DNA of 5,001 nt. Origin: Candidatus Zixiibacteriota bacterium. GTDB taxonomy: Bacteria; Zixibacteria; MSB-5A5; GN15; JAAZOE01. Positions 1-5,001 of this stretch are shown piece by piece. The stretch is from NCBI GenBank assembly GCA_012797915.1, contig JAAZOE010000019.1:1-5001 (forward strand), read 5' to 3'. A program made the translations under genes and the position numbers. The stretch's first letter is position 1. Every line of letters starts with the position of its first letter. The notes under the pieces were generated by a model. The model saw only the letters and a list, made by a program, of their open reading frames with translations. It made no database searches and was not told the origin of the DNA.

Positions 1-1
1 C

Positions 2-244
2 CCCAACCGCCGCGCCCGGGAAATATCCTGCGCCAACCGTCGCCGTCATTTGGACCGCCAGATCGGGCATGTCCTCGAGGTCATTTCCGAAGGCCGCCTT
101 CAGAGAGGGAACTTCTACTGGGGGGTCAGCGACAATTATCTCAAAGTCAGGATGCCTGACCGCACCGGCGGCGGCCGTCGCATCGTCCGCATCCGACCGA
201 CGAAGCGAATCGAGGATCACTTGGAGGGCGAAATCGCCCCCTAG
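2..244 (+). CDS. mtaB: MtaB-like tRNA methylthiotransferase, C-terminal fragment
   Basis: This is the 3' end of a gene that starts before the window. The frame is open from base 2 and ends with TAG at 242-244, giving 80 residues. What is seen: a basic helix (NRRRHLDRQIGHVLEV), then a short beta domain with GVSDNYLKVRMP, a RIVRIRP stretch, and the ending LEGEIAP. This pattern (helix, '+G...EV', 'G.(T/S)DNY.KV', 'VRI', 'LEGEI') matches the C-terminal tail of MtaB/YqeV-type radical-SAM enzymes. These convert N6-threonylcarbamoyladenosine at position 37 of tRNA to its 2-methylthio form, using two iron-sulfur clusters. The catalytic CxxxCxxC domain lies outside the window, so assignment rests on the tail alone; another MiaB/RimO relative is possible. 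An internal TTG at 50 is not a real start. The gene has no functional link to the flagellar genes and is separated from them by 247 bases. Confidence 0.72.
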   Translation, partial: PNRRAREISCANRRRHLDRQIGHVLEVISEGRLQRGNFYWGVSDNYLKVRMPDRTGGGRRIVRIRPTKRIEDHLEGEIAP

Positions 245-435
245 ATTGTGATTGCATTGCGCGGCCGCGATCGGCCCCGTTTCCGACCCCGACCGCCGCG
301 TCCCAACCAAGCATTTCTTTCCCCGCCGTTCCGGACATTTTTTCCATTCCTCCCTTTTTTCACCCCCGCGCCGCCACCCCGGCCCGGCCACTCAACATGC
401 CTAACCGCAAACACTTACGGGGCTCGCCCGACCCT
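245..435. other. Non-coding spacer with pyrimidine-rich tract
   Basis: This spacer lies between the MtaB-like gene and the sigma-54 promoter. I see no convincing gene in it. Roughly 300-405 is strongly pyrimidine-rich on the + strand: between 338 and 367 only two of 30 bases are purines, including two T6 runs (338-343 and 355-360). A small GC hairpin (GGCCG 263-267, loop CGAT, CGGCC 272-276) follows the upstream gene, but no T-run comes directly after it. If a sigma-54 activator binds here, its sites would be expected about 80-150 bases upstream of the promoter, but I do not recognise a clear dyad operator. A short GC dyad (GGGC 420-423, GCCC 426-429) sits just before the promoter. Confidence 0.5.
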
Positions 436-452
436 CGGCACAACCCTTGCTT
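436..452 (+). promoter_or_regulatory. Sigma-54 (-24/-12) promoter of the hook operon
   Basis: The sequence CGGCACAACCCTTGCTT matches the RpoN consensus TGGCAC-N5-TTGCW. The invariant GG (437-438) and GC (449-450) are separated by exactly 10 bases, and only the first T of TGGCAC differs. The expected transcription start is near 462, giving a leader of about 30 bases before the motE start at 492. Sigma-54 control of hook genes through an enhancer-binding activator (FlrC, FleQ, FlgR or FlbD type in other bacteria) is well established, so placement ahead of motE-fliK-flgD-flgE makes biological sense. The activator gene is not in the window. Confidence 0.8.
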
Positions 453-491
453 ATTGCGGACGCAGAGAACGTGTACGCATGAGGTATCGGT

Positions 492-1250
492 ATGCCTGAC
501 GATAAGCAGAAGTCGAAAGACAACGAGATCGCCGGCTTGACGCCGGAAGAGGCGCAGGGAACCGAGGCGCCGCCCTCGATATCGCCAGTCAAGAAGATTT
601 TGGTCTTCGGCGGCATCGGCCTGGTCGTGTTTGCCATTGCCGTCGGCGCTTTCTCCTTCATGATGGGCGTCTTCTCCTCGGCTCCGGAAGCCGGTCCCGC
701 CGCCTCGAAAACGGCCGATTCGACCGCGGTTGCCGGGCCGGTCGCAACGACTGCGCCGGTCGCCGAAGATACCTCGGATATCGATGCCCTGGAACAGAAG
801 ATTTTCGGCCAGGGAAAAAGCCCCGTCGCCGCCGGCGACATGGATGATATCGTCCGTATGGCCGACACCCTGCCGGCCGTGAAAGATCCGGTTGACACCG
901 CGGTTGCGGCGGTTCCTCCTCCGGTCGATGAGCAGGCGACGCTGGAGCAACAGCGGGCGGAGATTGCGGAACAGAAGAAACAGCTCGAGCAGCAGCGGAT
1001 CCAATTGGAGCAGCTCATGGCCAAAACCTCGGTGATGGAATCATCGCGCATCACCGCCCTGGCCCGGCTGTATGACGGCATGAAAGCCGCCCAGGTGGCG
1101 CCGCTCATCGCCAAACTGAGCGATGATCAGGCGGTCCTGGTGTTGTTGAAAATGAAACCGGCCAATGCGGCCCGGGTGTTGGGGGAACTGCCTCCCGAGA
1201 CCGGCGGCCGTCTGTCGGCCCGGATGATCACCTTAACAGAGGAGAAGTAA
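492..1250 (+). CDS. motE: MotE-like membrane-anchored coiled-coil motility protein
   Basis: This encodes 252 residues and is the first gene after the sigma-54 promoter. Domains in order: a short charged cytoplasmic N-terminus (1-35); one hydrophobic membrane helix (about 36-61); an Ala/Pro/Thr-rich linker (62-145); a Gln/Glu-rich coiled coil (about 146-182, with repeated LEQQ/QLEQ heptads); and a C-terminal helical domain (about 186-246) resembling the MgtE N-terminal domain, with a LSDDQAVLVLLKMKPANAARVL core. This architecture is that of COG3334 (MotE/YlxF), which often sits beside fliJ or fliK. In Sinorhizobium MotE is a periplasmic chaperone for MotC; in most other bacteria the role is unproven. 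The start at 492 is chosen because GAGG at 481-484 lies 7 bases upstream and fits the predicted transcript start. The last codons carry the AGGAG that precedes a mini-ORF in the motE-fliK junction. Confidence 0.82.
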   Translation: MPDDKQKSKDNEIAGLTPEEAQGTEAPPSISPVKKILVFGGIGLVVFAIAVGAFSFMMGVFSSAPEAGPAASKTADSTAVAGPVATTAPVAEDTSDIDALEQKIFGQGKSPVAAGDMDDIVRMADTLPAVKDPVDTAVAAVPPPVDEQATLEQQRAEIAEQKKQLEQQRIQLEQLMAKTSVMESSRITALARLYDGMKAAQVAPLIAKLSDDQAVLVLLKMKPANAARVLGELPPETGGRLSARMITLTEEK

Positions 1251-1253
1251 TTC

Positions 1254-1307
1254 ATGAATCAATGGACGCGTGACTGGAGACTGCCTCCGGGAGGTCTTCA
1301 TGGTTAA
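1254..1307 (+). CDS. Possible 17-codon leader/coupling ORF before fliK
   Basis: An ATG at 1254, three bases after the motE stop, opens a 17-residue frame (MNQWTRDWRLPPGGLHG) ending in TAA at 1305-1307. It has a good Shine-Dalgarno, AGGAG at 1240-1244, nine bases upstream and inside the end of motE. Its stop overlaps the fliK start region (ATGGTTAA), and the frame runs straight through the hairpin holding the fliK Shine-Dalgarno. The peptide resembles nothing I recognise. Inference: ribosomes finishing motE may translate this frame, open the hairpin and so couple fliK translation to motE. It could also be a chance frame, as short overlapping frames are common. Confidence 0.4.
   Translation: MNQWTRDWRLPPGGLHG
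1276..1299 (+). promoter_or_regulatory. Hairpin enclosing the fliK Shine-Dalgarno
   Basis: GGAGAC (1276-1281) can pair with GTCTTC (1294-1299), with one G-U pair. Inside, CTC (1285-1287) pairs with GAG (1291-1293) across a CGG loop, leaving a three-base bulge (TGC, 1282-1284) on the 5' side. The fliK Shine-Dalgarno GGGAGG (1289-1294) lies in the loop and the 3' arm, and the fliK ATG follows directly at 1300. As RNA this could hide the ribosome site until a ribosome passes. Pairing was found by eye and no energy was computed. Confidence 0.45.
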
Positions 1308-2841
1308 CGCCGCAATCGAATCGACGGCCGGCCCGCTGGACCTGCTGATGGGACTGTCGATGCCATCCGGGGAGAGCAAGGTTCCGGACGGAAGCGATCC
1401 GTTCAGCGTGCTGATGGGTCTGGCGCCGTGGTCGGTTCTCAACGGGATTCCCGTTCCGGGACTGGCCGCCTCCGGCGGTTCTGCCGCGGCCAACGGTCCC
1501 GTTGTGCCGAATGGAAAGGTCCTGCTTTCCCTGGCGCCCGAGATGATGGCGCTGTTGGGGATTAACGCCGAGAACCTCCCGGCGCAACCGCAGGGGCTTT
1601 CGGCTGACGGCTCGTCGGCGTCGCCGGCGGAGATTCCGGCCGAGATATCGGTACCGGAGGATGCGCTGGACGGCATCATCACCGTGAAGATTGCCGGCGG
1701 GATGTCACTCGACGGTAATCGTGAGCCGGTCGCCGTTGGGGAAAACGGGGAACCGGATGTCAGTATTCCGATGCACCTTCGGACGGTCGAACAGGTGGGG
1801 CAGACGATGGTTGCCACCGCCGACTTGTTGACAGCGGCCGGGAAGGAAACATCGGTTCGGATGCAATGGGATGTGTCCGGACGCCTGAATGGGAATCAGG
1901 GTATGATGGGGACGCCGGATCAAACATCGGGCAGTCTCCTGGAATCGCAGACCGCCGGTGGGTCCGGGGTATGGTCGCGCTTGCTGAATAATGTCGGGGC
2001 CACGCTGATGGTGATCGAAAACATCGACGCGCCTTCGTCGCCGGCTCTCCCGGCGCTCCTTCCCGGCGCTGCCGCTATCCCGACAAAACCGATGACCGTG
2101 AAAACCGCTCCGGGAGCGGCCCGTCTGTCTGCGTCGCCGCTGCCGATATCAGCGCCACCGACTGTTTCTATTGCGGTTGCGGCGCCGATTGAGACGACGG
2201 CTGGTAAAACAGGCGCTTCGGTATCGTTGCCGGCGGGTGACGCCGCGATCGATGAATCGGTCAATCAGGTCGATTCGCCGATCGATTGTTTCCCACCGCT
2301 GGAAAAGGTTCAGACAGCCGTCGGCAAGCCGTCGGGTGTCGACCCGGCGGCGCTCAACAGTTCCGCCGGTCTTACCCGGACGACCGAAACGTCTCAGGAC
2401 GGGGCCTCGGTACGCTTCCTCGATCTGGAGGCCAAGCTCGAGCAATTGAAGAGCACCGGCGGCCAGAAGATTCGCATTCAACTGGTGCCGGCCAATTTGG
2501 GCAAGATGGAACTGTCCATCGCCTCCCATCGGAACATGGTGACCGTGACGCTCACTCTGGATTCCAATCAAGCCCGGGAGGCGGTCCAGCAGAGCCTGCC
2601 GGTTCTGGAAAGCCGTCTGGCGGCCTCCGGTATCCGGGTGGACAACTTCCAGATCATCGCCGCGCCGTCATCCAAGGAGACGTTTGTCGCCACCATGCCC
2701 CAGACCATGGCTCATGACGGTCTCGGCGGTTACCGTCGGGAAGGTCAGGAGCAACGCCAGGGGCAGCAATCGCCGCGGCGGCGGTATGAGGCGCCGGGCG
2801 ATTTCACCTTTAGCGCGGCAATGGTCAACTGCCTGGCCTGA
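1300..2841 (+). CDS. fliK: Flagellar hook-length control protein FliK
   Basis: This encodes 513 residues. FliK is exported through the flagellar type III apparatus, measures the growing hook, and through its C-terminal domain acts on FlhB to switch export from hook to filament substrates. The N-terminal ~370 residues are low in conservation and rich in Ala, Pro, Ser, Gly and Thr, with Pro-rich segments, as expected for the flexible ruler. Near the start, the motif LMGL occurs twice in a short span. The C-terminal domain (about 373-455) matches Flg_hook: a helix with LEAKLEQLKS, then IRIQLVPANLGKMELSI, and a closing helix with ESRLAASGIRV. A charged Gln/Arg tail follows. The ATG at 1300 is preferred over the in-frame GTG at 1270 because GGGAGG (1289-1294) sits five bases before it, while the GTG has no such site. 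flgD follows after 13 bases. Confidence 0.9.
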   Translation: MVNAAIESTAGPLDLLMGLSMPSGESKVPDGSDPFSVLMGLAPWSVLNGIPVPGLAASGGSAAANGPVVPNGKVLLSLAPEMMALLGINAENLPAQPQGLSADGSSASPAEIPAEISVPEDALDGIITVKIAGGMSLDGNREPVAVGENGEPDVSIPMHLRTVEQVGQTMVATADLLTAAGKETSVRMQWDVSGRLNGNQGMMGTPDQTSGSLLESQTAGGSGVWSRLLNNVGATLMVIENIDAPSSPALPALLPGAAAIPTKPMTVKTAPGAARLSASPLPISAPPTVSIAVAAPIETTAGKTGASVSLPAGDAAIDESVNQVDSPIDCFPPLEKVQTAVGKPSGVDPAALNSSAGLTRTTETSQDGASVRFLDLEAKLEQLKSTGGQKIRIQLVPANLGKMELSIASHRNMVTVTLTLDSNQAREAVQQSLPVLESRLAASGIRVDNFQIIAAPSSKETFVATMPQTMAHDGLGGYRREGQEQRQGQQSPRRRYEAPGDFTFSAAMVNCLA

Positions 2842-2847
2842 AGGAGG
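2841..2847 (+). promoter_or_regulatory. Strong Shine-Dalgarno fixing the flgD start
   Basis: AAGGAGG lies seven bases before the ATG at 2855 and overlaps the last base of the fliK stop codon. It is close to a perfect anti-16S match and shows that flgD begins at 2855. The same frame is open further upstream to 2684, but that extension lies inside fliK in another frame and is not translated FlgD. Confidence 0.85.
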
Positions 2848-2854
2848 AAACACG

Positions 2855-3541
2855 ATGCTTACGCAATCGGTACAATCGCTTCTGAACCCGACAGCCTCGA
2901 CCTCGTCGGCCGGTACGGCCTCCGGTCTCGAGACGCTGGGCAAGGACGATTTCCTGCAGCTGCTGGTGGCCAAGCTGTCCAACCAGGATCCGCTGGATCC
3001 GGTTCAGGACGAGGATTTCGCGGCGCAACTGGCGCAGTATTCATCGCTGGAGCAGTTGTCCAACATGAATGAAAGCCTGACCCAGAGCATTCAATGGAGC
3101 TACCTGTTGTCGCAGACGATCTCCAACACCATGGCCACGTCGCTGATCGGCAAGACGGTGCGGGCCGATTCCTCGAGCGTGGTCCTCGAGACCGACGGGT
3201 CGGCGGACCTGGCGATCGACCTGGATCGCGCGGCCACGGAATTGACCATCACCATCACCAATGCCTCGGGCGAGACGGTGCGGACGATTACCGTCAAGGG
3301 GTTGGACGCGGGCGATCATGTGATTAACTGGGACGGCGCCAATGCCGGCGGCGGCCGATGCCCCTCCGGCGTGTACACGGTGACGCTGTCGGCGGTTGAC
3401 GGCAACGGCAATACCTTCATACCCAGCTCCGTCGTGGAAGGGACCGTCTCCAAGGTCACCTATCAGGACGGCGTGGCCCTGCTGTCCATCAACGGCCAAA
3501 ACATCCCGCTGTCGTCGGTGATCGAGGTAAAGGAAGGGTAA
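2855..3541 (+). CDS. flgD: Flagellar hook cap / scaffolding protein FlgD
   Basis: This encodes 228 residues, the usual FlgD size. FlgD is exported early, sits as a cap at the distal end of the hook, and is required for FlgE polymerisation; it is later replaced by HAP1. The N-terminal FlgD domain (about 26-75) shows the family signature: LGKDDFLQLLVAKLSNQDPL, then DPVQDEDFAAQLAQYSSLEQ. A Tudor-like strand region begins near 96 (LIGKTV) and returns in the C-terminal part (about 190-226). Between them is the Ig/FLN-like domain (about 112-185), recognisable by NASGETVRTI, HVINWDG and PSGVYTVTLSA. A cysteine (169) stands before the PSG motif. FlgD follows fliK with a 13-base gap and strong AAGGAGG, and its own 3' end supplies the ribosome site for the next gene, two bases away. 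Confidence 0.95.
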   Translation: MLTQSVQSLLNPTASTSSAGTASGLETLGKDDFLQLLVAKLSNQDPLDPVQDEDFAAQLAQYSSLEQLSNMNESLTQSIQWSYLLSQTISNTMATSLIGKTVRADSSSVVLETDGSADLAIDLDRAATELTITITNASGETVRTITVKGLDAGDHVINWDGANAGGGRCPSGVYTVTLSAVDGNGNTFIPSSVVEGTVSKVTYQDGVALLSINGQNIPLSSVIEVKEG

Positions 3542-3543
3542 CC

Positions 3544-3939
3544 ATGCTGAAAGTATCCGCCTATCGGAATGTTCAGCTGCCGGAATCGGTCCAGCGGCCC
3601 GCCCAGGCCGGCAACGGCGTCCCGAAAGGGACGGCGGCCGCGTCCGATTTCAAAACCGCGTTGAATGAGACGCTGAAGCAGACGCGGGGGGTGACCTTTT
3701 CGGCCCACGCCCAGGCCCGGCTTCATTCGCGCGGCGTGACTCTGGATCAAACCACGCTGGACGCCCTTTCGAGCGCCATCGACAAGGCCGAGGCCAAAGG
3801 CGCGCGGGAGTCGCTGGTGCTGTCGGATGACGCCGCGTACGTCGTCTCAGTCAAGAACCGGACCGTCATCACCGCCTTCGACCGGGACAGCCTGCGCGAT
3901 GGGGTCTTCACCGCCATCGACAGCGCGGTCATTTTATGA
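3544..3939 (+). CDS. Conserved flagellar operon protein, TIGR02530 type
   Basis: This encodes 131 residues, cytoplasmic by sequence with no signal peptide or membrane segment. The first ~48 residues are variable and probably flexible. The rest is highly conserved in the family I know as TIGR02530 ('flagellar operon protein', flg_new): FSAHAQARLHSRGV (52-65), KGARESLVL (85-93), VSVKNRTVITAFD (101-113) and VFTAIDSAVI (121-130). In many Bacillota and other phyla this gene lies between flgD and flgE, exactly as here, but no biochemical role is established to my knowledge. The start is set by AGGAAGGG (3531-3538) inside the end of flgD, five bases before ATG; the flgD stop is two bases away, so translation is probably coupled. 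Location suggests a hook-assembly helper, chaperone or checkpoint for FlgD or FlgE; this is inference. Confidence 0.88.
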   Translation: MLKVSAYRNVQLPESVQRPAQAGNGVPKGTAAASDFKTALNETLKQTRGVTFSAHAQARLHSRGVTLDQTTLDALSSAIDKAEAKGARESLVLSDDAAYVVSVKNRTVITAFDRDSLRDGVFTAIDSAVIL

Positions 3940-4037
3940 GATGCTGAGAACATGAACACAACGGAAACATATCACACGCGAACGGCTGGACCCCGCTGGG
4001 GCGGGGGGGCCGATCTCCGCGAGGAGGAAGTACCCAT
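3940..4037 (+). promoter_or_regulatory. flgE leader with GC hairpins and masked ribosome site
   Basis: This is the longest gap inside the operon. It holds CCCC-GCT-GGGG (3991-4001), a G7 run (4003-4009), and a small hairpin in which CTCC (4015-4018) pairs with GGAG (4023-4026) across GCGA, a GNRA-type tetraloop; T4014-G4027 may add a wobble pair. The last stem contains the flgE Shine-Dalgarno GAGGAGG (4021-4027), which is 10 bases before the ATG. I see no sigma-54 or clear sigma-28 promoter here and no T-run to make a terminator, so control of translation is more likely than new transcription. Pairing was judged by eye. Confidence 0.42.
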
Positions 4038-4041
4038 ATGA
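3952..4041 (+). CDS. Possible 29-codon leader ORF overlapping flgE start
   Basis: An ATG at 3952, 12 bases after the previous gene's stop, opens 29 codons ending in TGA at 4039-4041. The stop overlaps the flgE start as ATGA (4038-4041), the classic arrangement for stop-start coupling. The peptide begins MNTTETYHTRTAG and is Gly-rich in the middle and acidic near the end (REEE); I recognise no family. Its own ribosome site is weak (only GAGA near 3945-3948), so it would rely on re-initiation. It runs through a G7 run (4003-4009) and the hairpin over the flgE Shine-Dalgarno. Codon use in the middle (a GGC GGG GGG GCC stretch) looks less like coding sequence than the neighbours. It may be a regulatory leader or a chance frame. 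Confidence 0.33.
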   Translation: MNTTETYHTRTAGPRWGGGADLREEEVPI

Positions 4042-5001
4042 TGAGTTCTTTGTACGCCGGTGTGTCCGGCCTCCGCAACCATCAGACGAAGATGAACGTG
4101 ATCGGCAACAACATCGCCAACATCAACACCCTCGGCTTCAAGGCCGGGCGGGTGACGTTCCAGGAATCCCTGGTCCAGACCATCAAGGGAGCCGGACGGC
4201 CGACGGCGATTTCCGGCGGCACCAATCCGATCCAGATGGGTCTGGGGATGACCGTGGCCGCCGTGGATACCCTGTTCCAGCAGGGCGGCCTGGCGACGAC
4301 CAATCAGATCACCGATCTGGCCATTCAGGGGGATGGATTCTTCATCCTCTCCGACGGTCAGGGTTTGTTCTATACCCGTGCGGGCGCGTTCGGTTTCGAC
4401 GCCGACAGTTTCCTGGTCGATCCCGGCACCGGCATGAAGGTGCAGGGGAAGATGGCCGATACCGACGGCGTCATCCCGGCCATTTCCACGGTCGGCGATA
4501 TCTGCCTGCCGTTCGGCCAGCAGGATCCGGCCAACGCCACCAGCACGGTGAATCTGGCCAATAACCTCAACAGCGCAGCCACCGATTCCGTGGCCCAGCT
4601 CGTGTCCGCCGGAACGACCGGCATCGACCAGGTGTCCGGTACCGCCCTCAACGGCGCCGGCGGGACGCATGAGGTCTCCATCATCGGCAACCAGGCCGTC
4701 AAATCGGTTTTCACCGGCACCAACCTGTCGGGGGCCATGCTCGGCACTTCCACGCTGGATGATCTGGGCGTCGACGATGTCACCGGCCTCAGCATCACCG
4801 TGGACGGCGTGACTACCACCCCCATTTACGGTTTGACGCTGCAGTCGACGGTCAACGACGTGGTTCAAGCGATCAATGAAATCGCCGGCGTCGATTGCTA
4901 TCTGGATACGACCAACCCGGCCAACGTGCAGATCGTGGTCGAGCGGACCAAAGCCGGTGAGAACGCCAATTTCAACGTGAGCAGTTCGACCGGCGTAGCC
5001 A
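4038..5001 (+). CDS. flgE: Flagellar hook protein FlgE, 3' end beyond window
   Basis: Here are 321 complete codons with no stop; the gene continues past the window. FlgE polymerises into the hook, the universal joint between rod and filament. The N-terminal rod/hook motif is clear (residues 1-40): SSLYAGVSGLRNHQTKMNVI followed by GNNIANINTLGFKAGRV. The conserved FlgE/F/G core follows: QQGGLATTNQITDLAIQGDG, FF, FYTRAGAF and VDPGTGMKVQG (about 80-137). A LPFGQQ...ATSTVNLANNLN segment (about 157-180) marks FlgE rather than FlgF or FlgG. From about 190 an outer-domain insertion begins; 235-320 resembles the flagellin/hook beta repeat (TLDDLGVDD...ITVDG...STVNDVVQAINEIAGV), so this is probably a long hook protein. 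The start at 4038 gives MMSSLYAGVSGL; the ATG at 4041 is also possible, but 4038 is closer to the GAGGAGG site and forms the ATGA overlap. Cysteines are at 156 and 287. Confidence 0.93.
   Translation, partial: MMSSLYAGVSGLRNHQTKMNVIGNNIANINTLGFKAGRVTFQESLVQTIKGAGRPTAISGGTNPIQMGLGMTVAAVDTLFQQGGLATTNQITDLAIQGDGFFILSDGQGLFYTRAGAFGFDADSFLVDPGTGMKVQGKMADTDGVIPAISTVGDICLPFGQQDPANATSTVNLANNLNSAATDSVAQLVSAGTTGIDQVSGTALNGAGGTHEVSIIGNQAVKSVFTGTNLSGAMLGTSTLDDLGVDDVTGLSITVDGVTTTPIYGLTLQSTVNDVVQAINEIAGVDCYLDTTNPANVQIVVERTKAGENANFNVSSSTGVA

Noticed and set aside
263..276. GC hairpin GGCCG-CGAT-CGGCC after the MtaB-like gene as an intrinsic terminator.
   Set aside because: The stem is only five pairs and is followed by CCGTTTCC, not a T-run; the T6 runs lie more than 60 bases downstream without a good stem.
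418..430. Short dyad GGGC-TC-GCCC just upstream of the sigma-54 promoter as an activator site.
   Set aside because: It is too short and too close to the promoter for a typical enhancer, and easily expected in GC-rich DNA.
479..499. A six-codon frame (MRYRYA) overlapping the motE start, which would make a third leader ORF.
   Set aside because: It is very short, has no Shine-Dalgarno of its own and overlies no hairpin that I can see. Such overlaps arise easily by chance, which also tempers the two longer cases.
360..1114. Minus-strand frames of 214 and 237 codons opposite motE.
   Set aside because: They are mirror frames of the motE coding region with low-complexity Arg- or Ser/Ala-rich products and no family features.
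1270..1299. GTG at 1270 as the fliK start, adding ten residues.
   Set aside because: It has no Shine-Dalgarno at proper distance, whereas ATG 1300 has GGGAGG five bases upstream.
1251..1299. A known riboswitch class (for example cyclic-di-GMP-I) in the motE-fliK junction.
   Set aside because: The junction is too short and lacks the conserved core sequences of the cyclic-di-GMP aptamers or other classes I know.
3972..4868. Long minus-strand frame of 298 codons opposite flgE.
   Set aside because: It is a shadow of flgE codon structure in GC-rich DNA; its product is Gly/His/Arg-rich with no recognisable domain, while the + strand is unmistakably FlgE.

Overview
This window is most of a bacterial flagellar hook-assembly operon on the + strand. 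It is preceded by the 3' end of an unrelated tRNA-modification gene. The DNA is GC-rich and densely packed, with clear Shine-Dalgarno sequences. A -24/-12 (sigma-54 type) promoter upstream of the hook genes points to a flagellated bacterium with a tiered flagellar hierarchy. The gene order motE-fliK-flgD-(TIGR02530-type gene)-flgE resembles the central fla/che operons of Bacillota, Desulfobacterota and several candidate phyla, and not the enterobacterial layout. I cannot name the genus.

Layout. Positions 1-244 are the last ~80 codons of an MtaB-like methylthiotransferase. Positions 245-491 are the only long intergenic stretch; it holds a strongly pyrimidine-rich tract, then a well-formed sigma-54 promoter (436-452) about 40 bases before motE. 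The operon then runs motE (492-1250), fliK (1300-2841), flgD (2855-3541), a conserved flagellar-operon protein of unknown role (3544-3939), and flgE (from 4038, cut by the window end after 321 codons). fliK-flgD and flgD-flg_new are almost abutting (13 and 2 bases apart). The junctions before fliK (49 bases) and before flgE (98 bases) are longer and carry extra structure.

How the genes work together. FlgD is the hook cap that FlgE subunits assemble beneath. FliK is the secreted molecular ruler that stops hook growth and switches export to filament-type substrates. MotE is a membrane-anchored coiled-coil protein tied to motility. The 131-residue protein is almost exclusively found in such operons and probably assists hook construction.

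The most interesting observation concerns the two longer junctions. Each contains a short open reading frame (17 and 29 codons) whose stop codon overlaps the start of the next gene, and each has a small hairpin that includes that gene's Shine-Dalgarno sequence. This suggests translational coupling or leader control of FliK and FlgE, the hook ruler and the hook subunit. The flgE leader also holds a run of seven G. I see no mobile element, CRISPR array or RNA gene, and no wholly novel multi-gene system.
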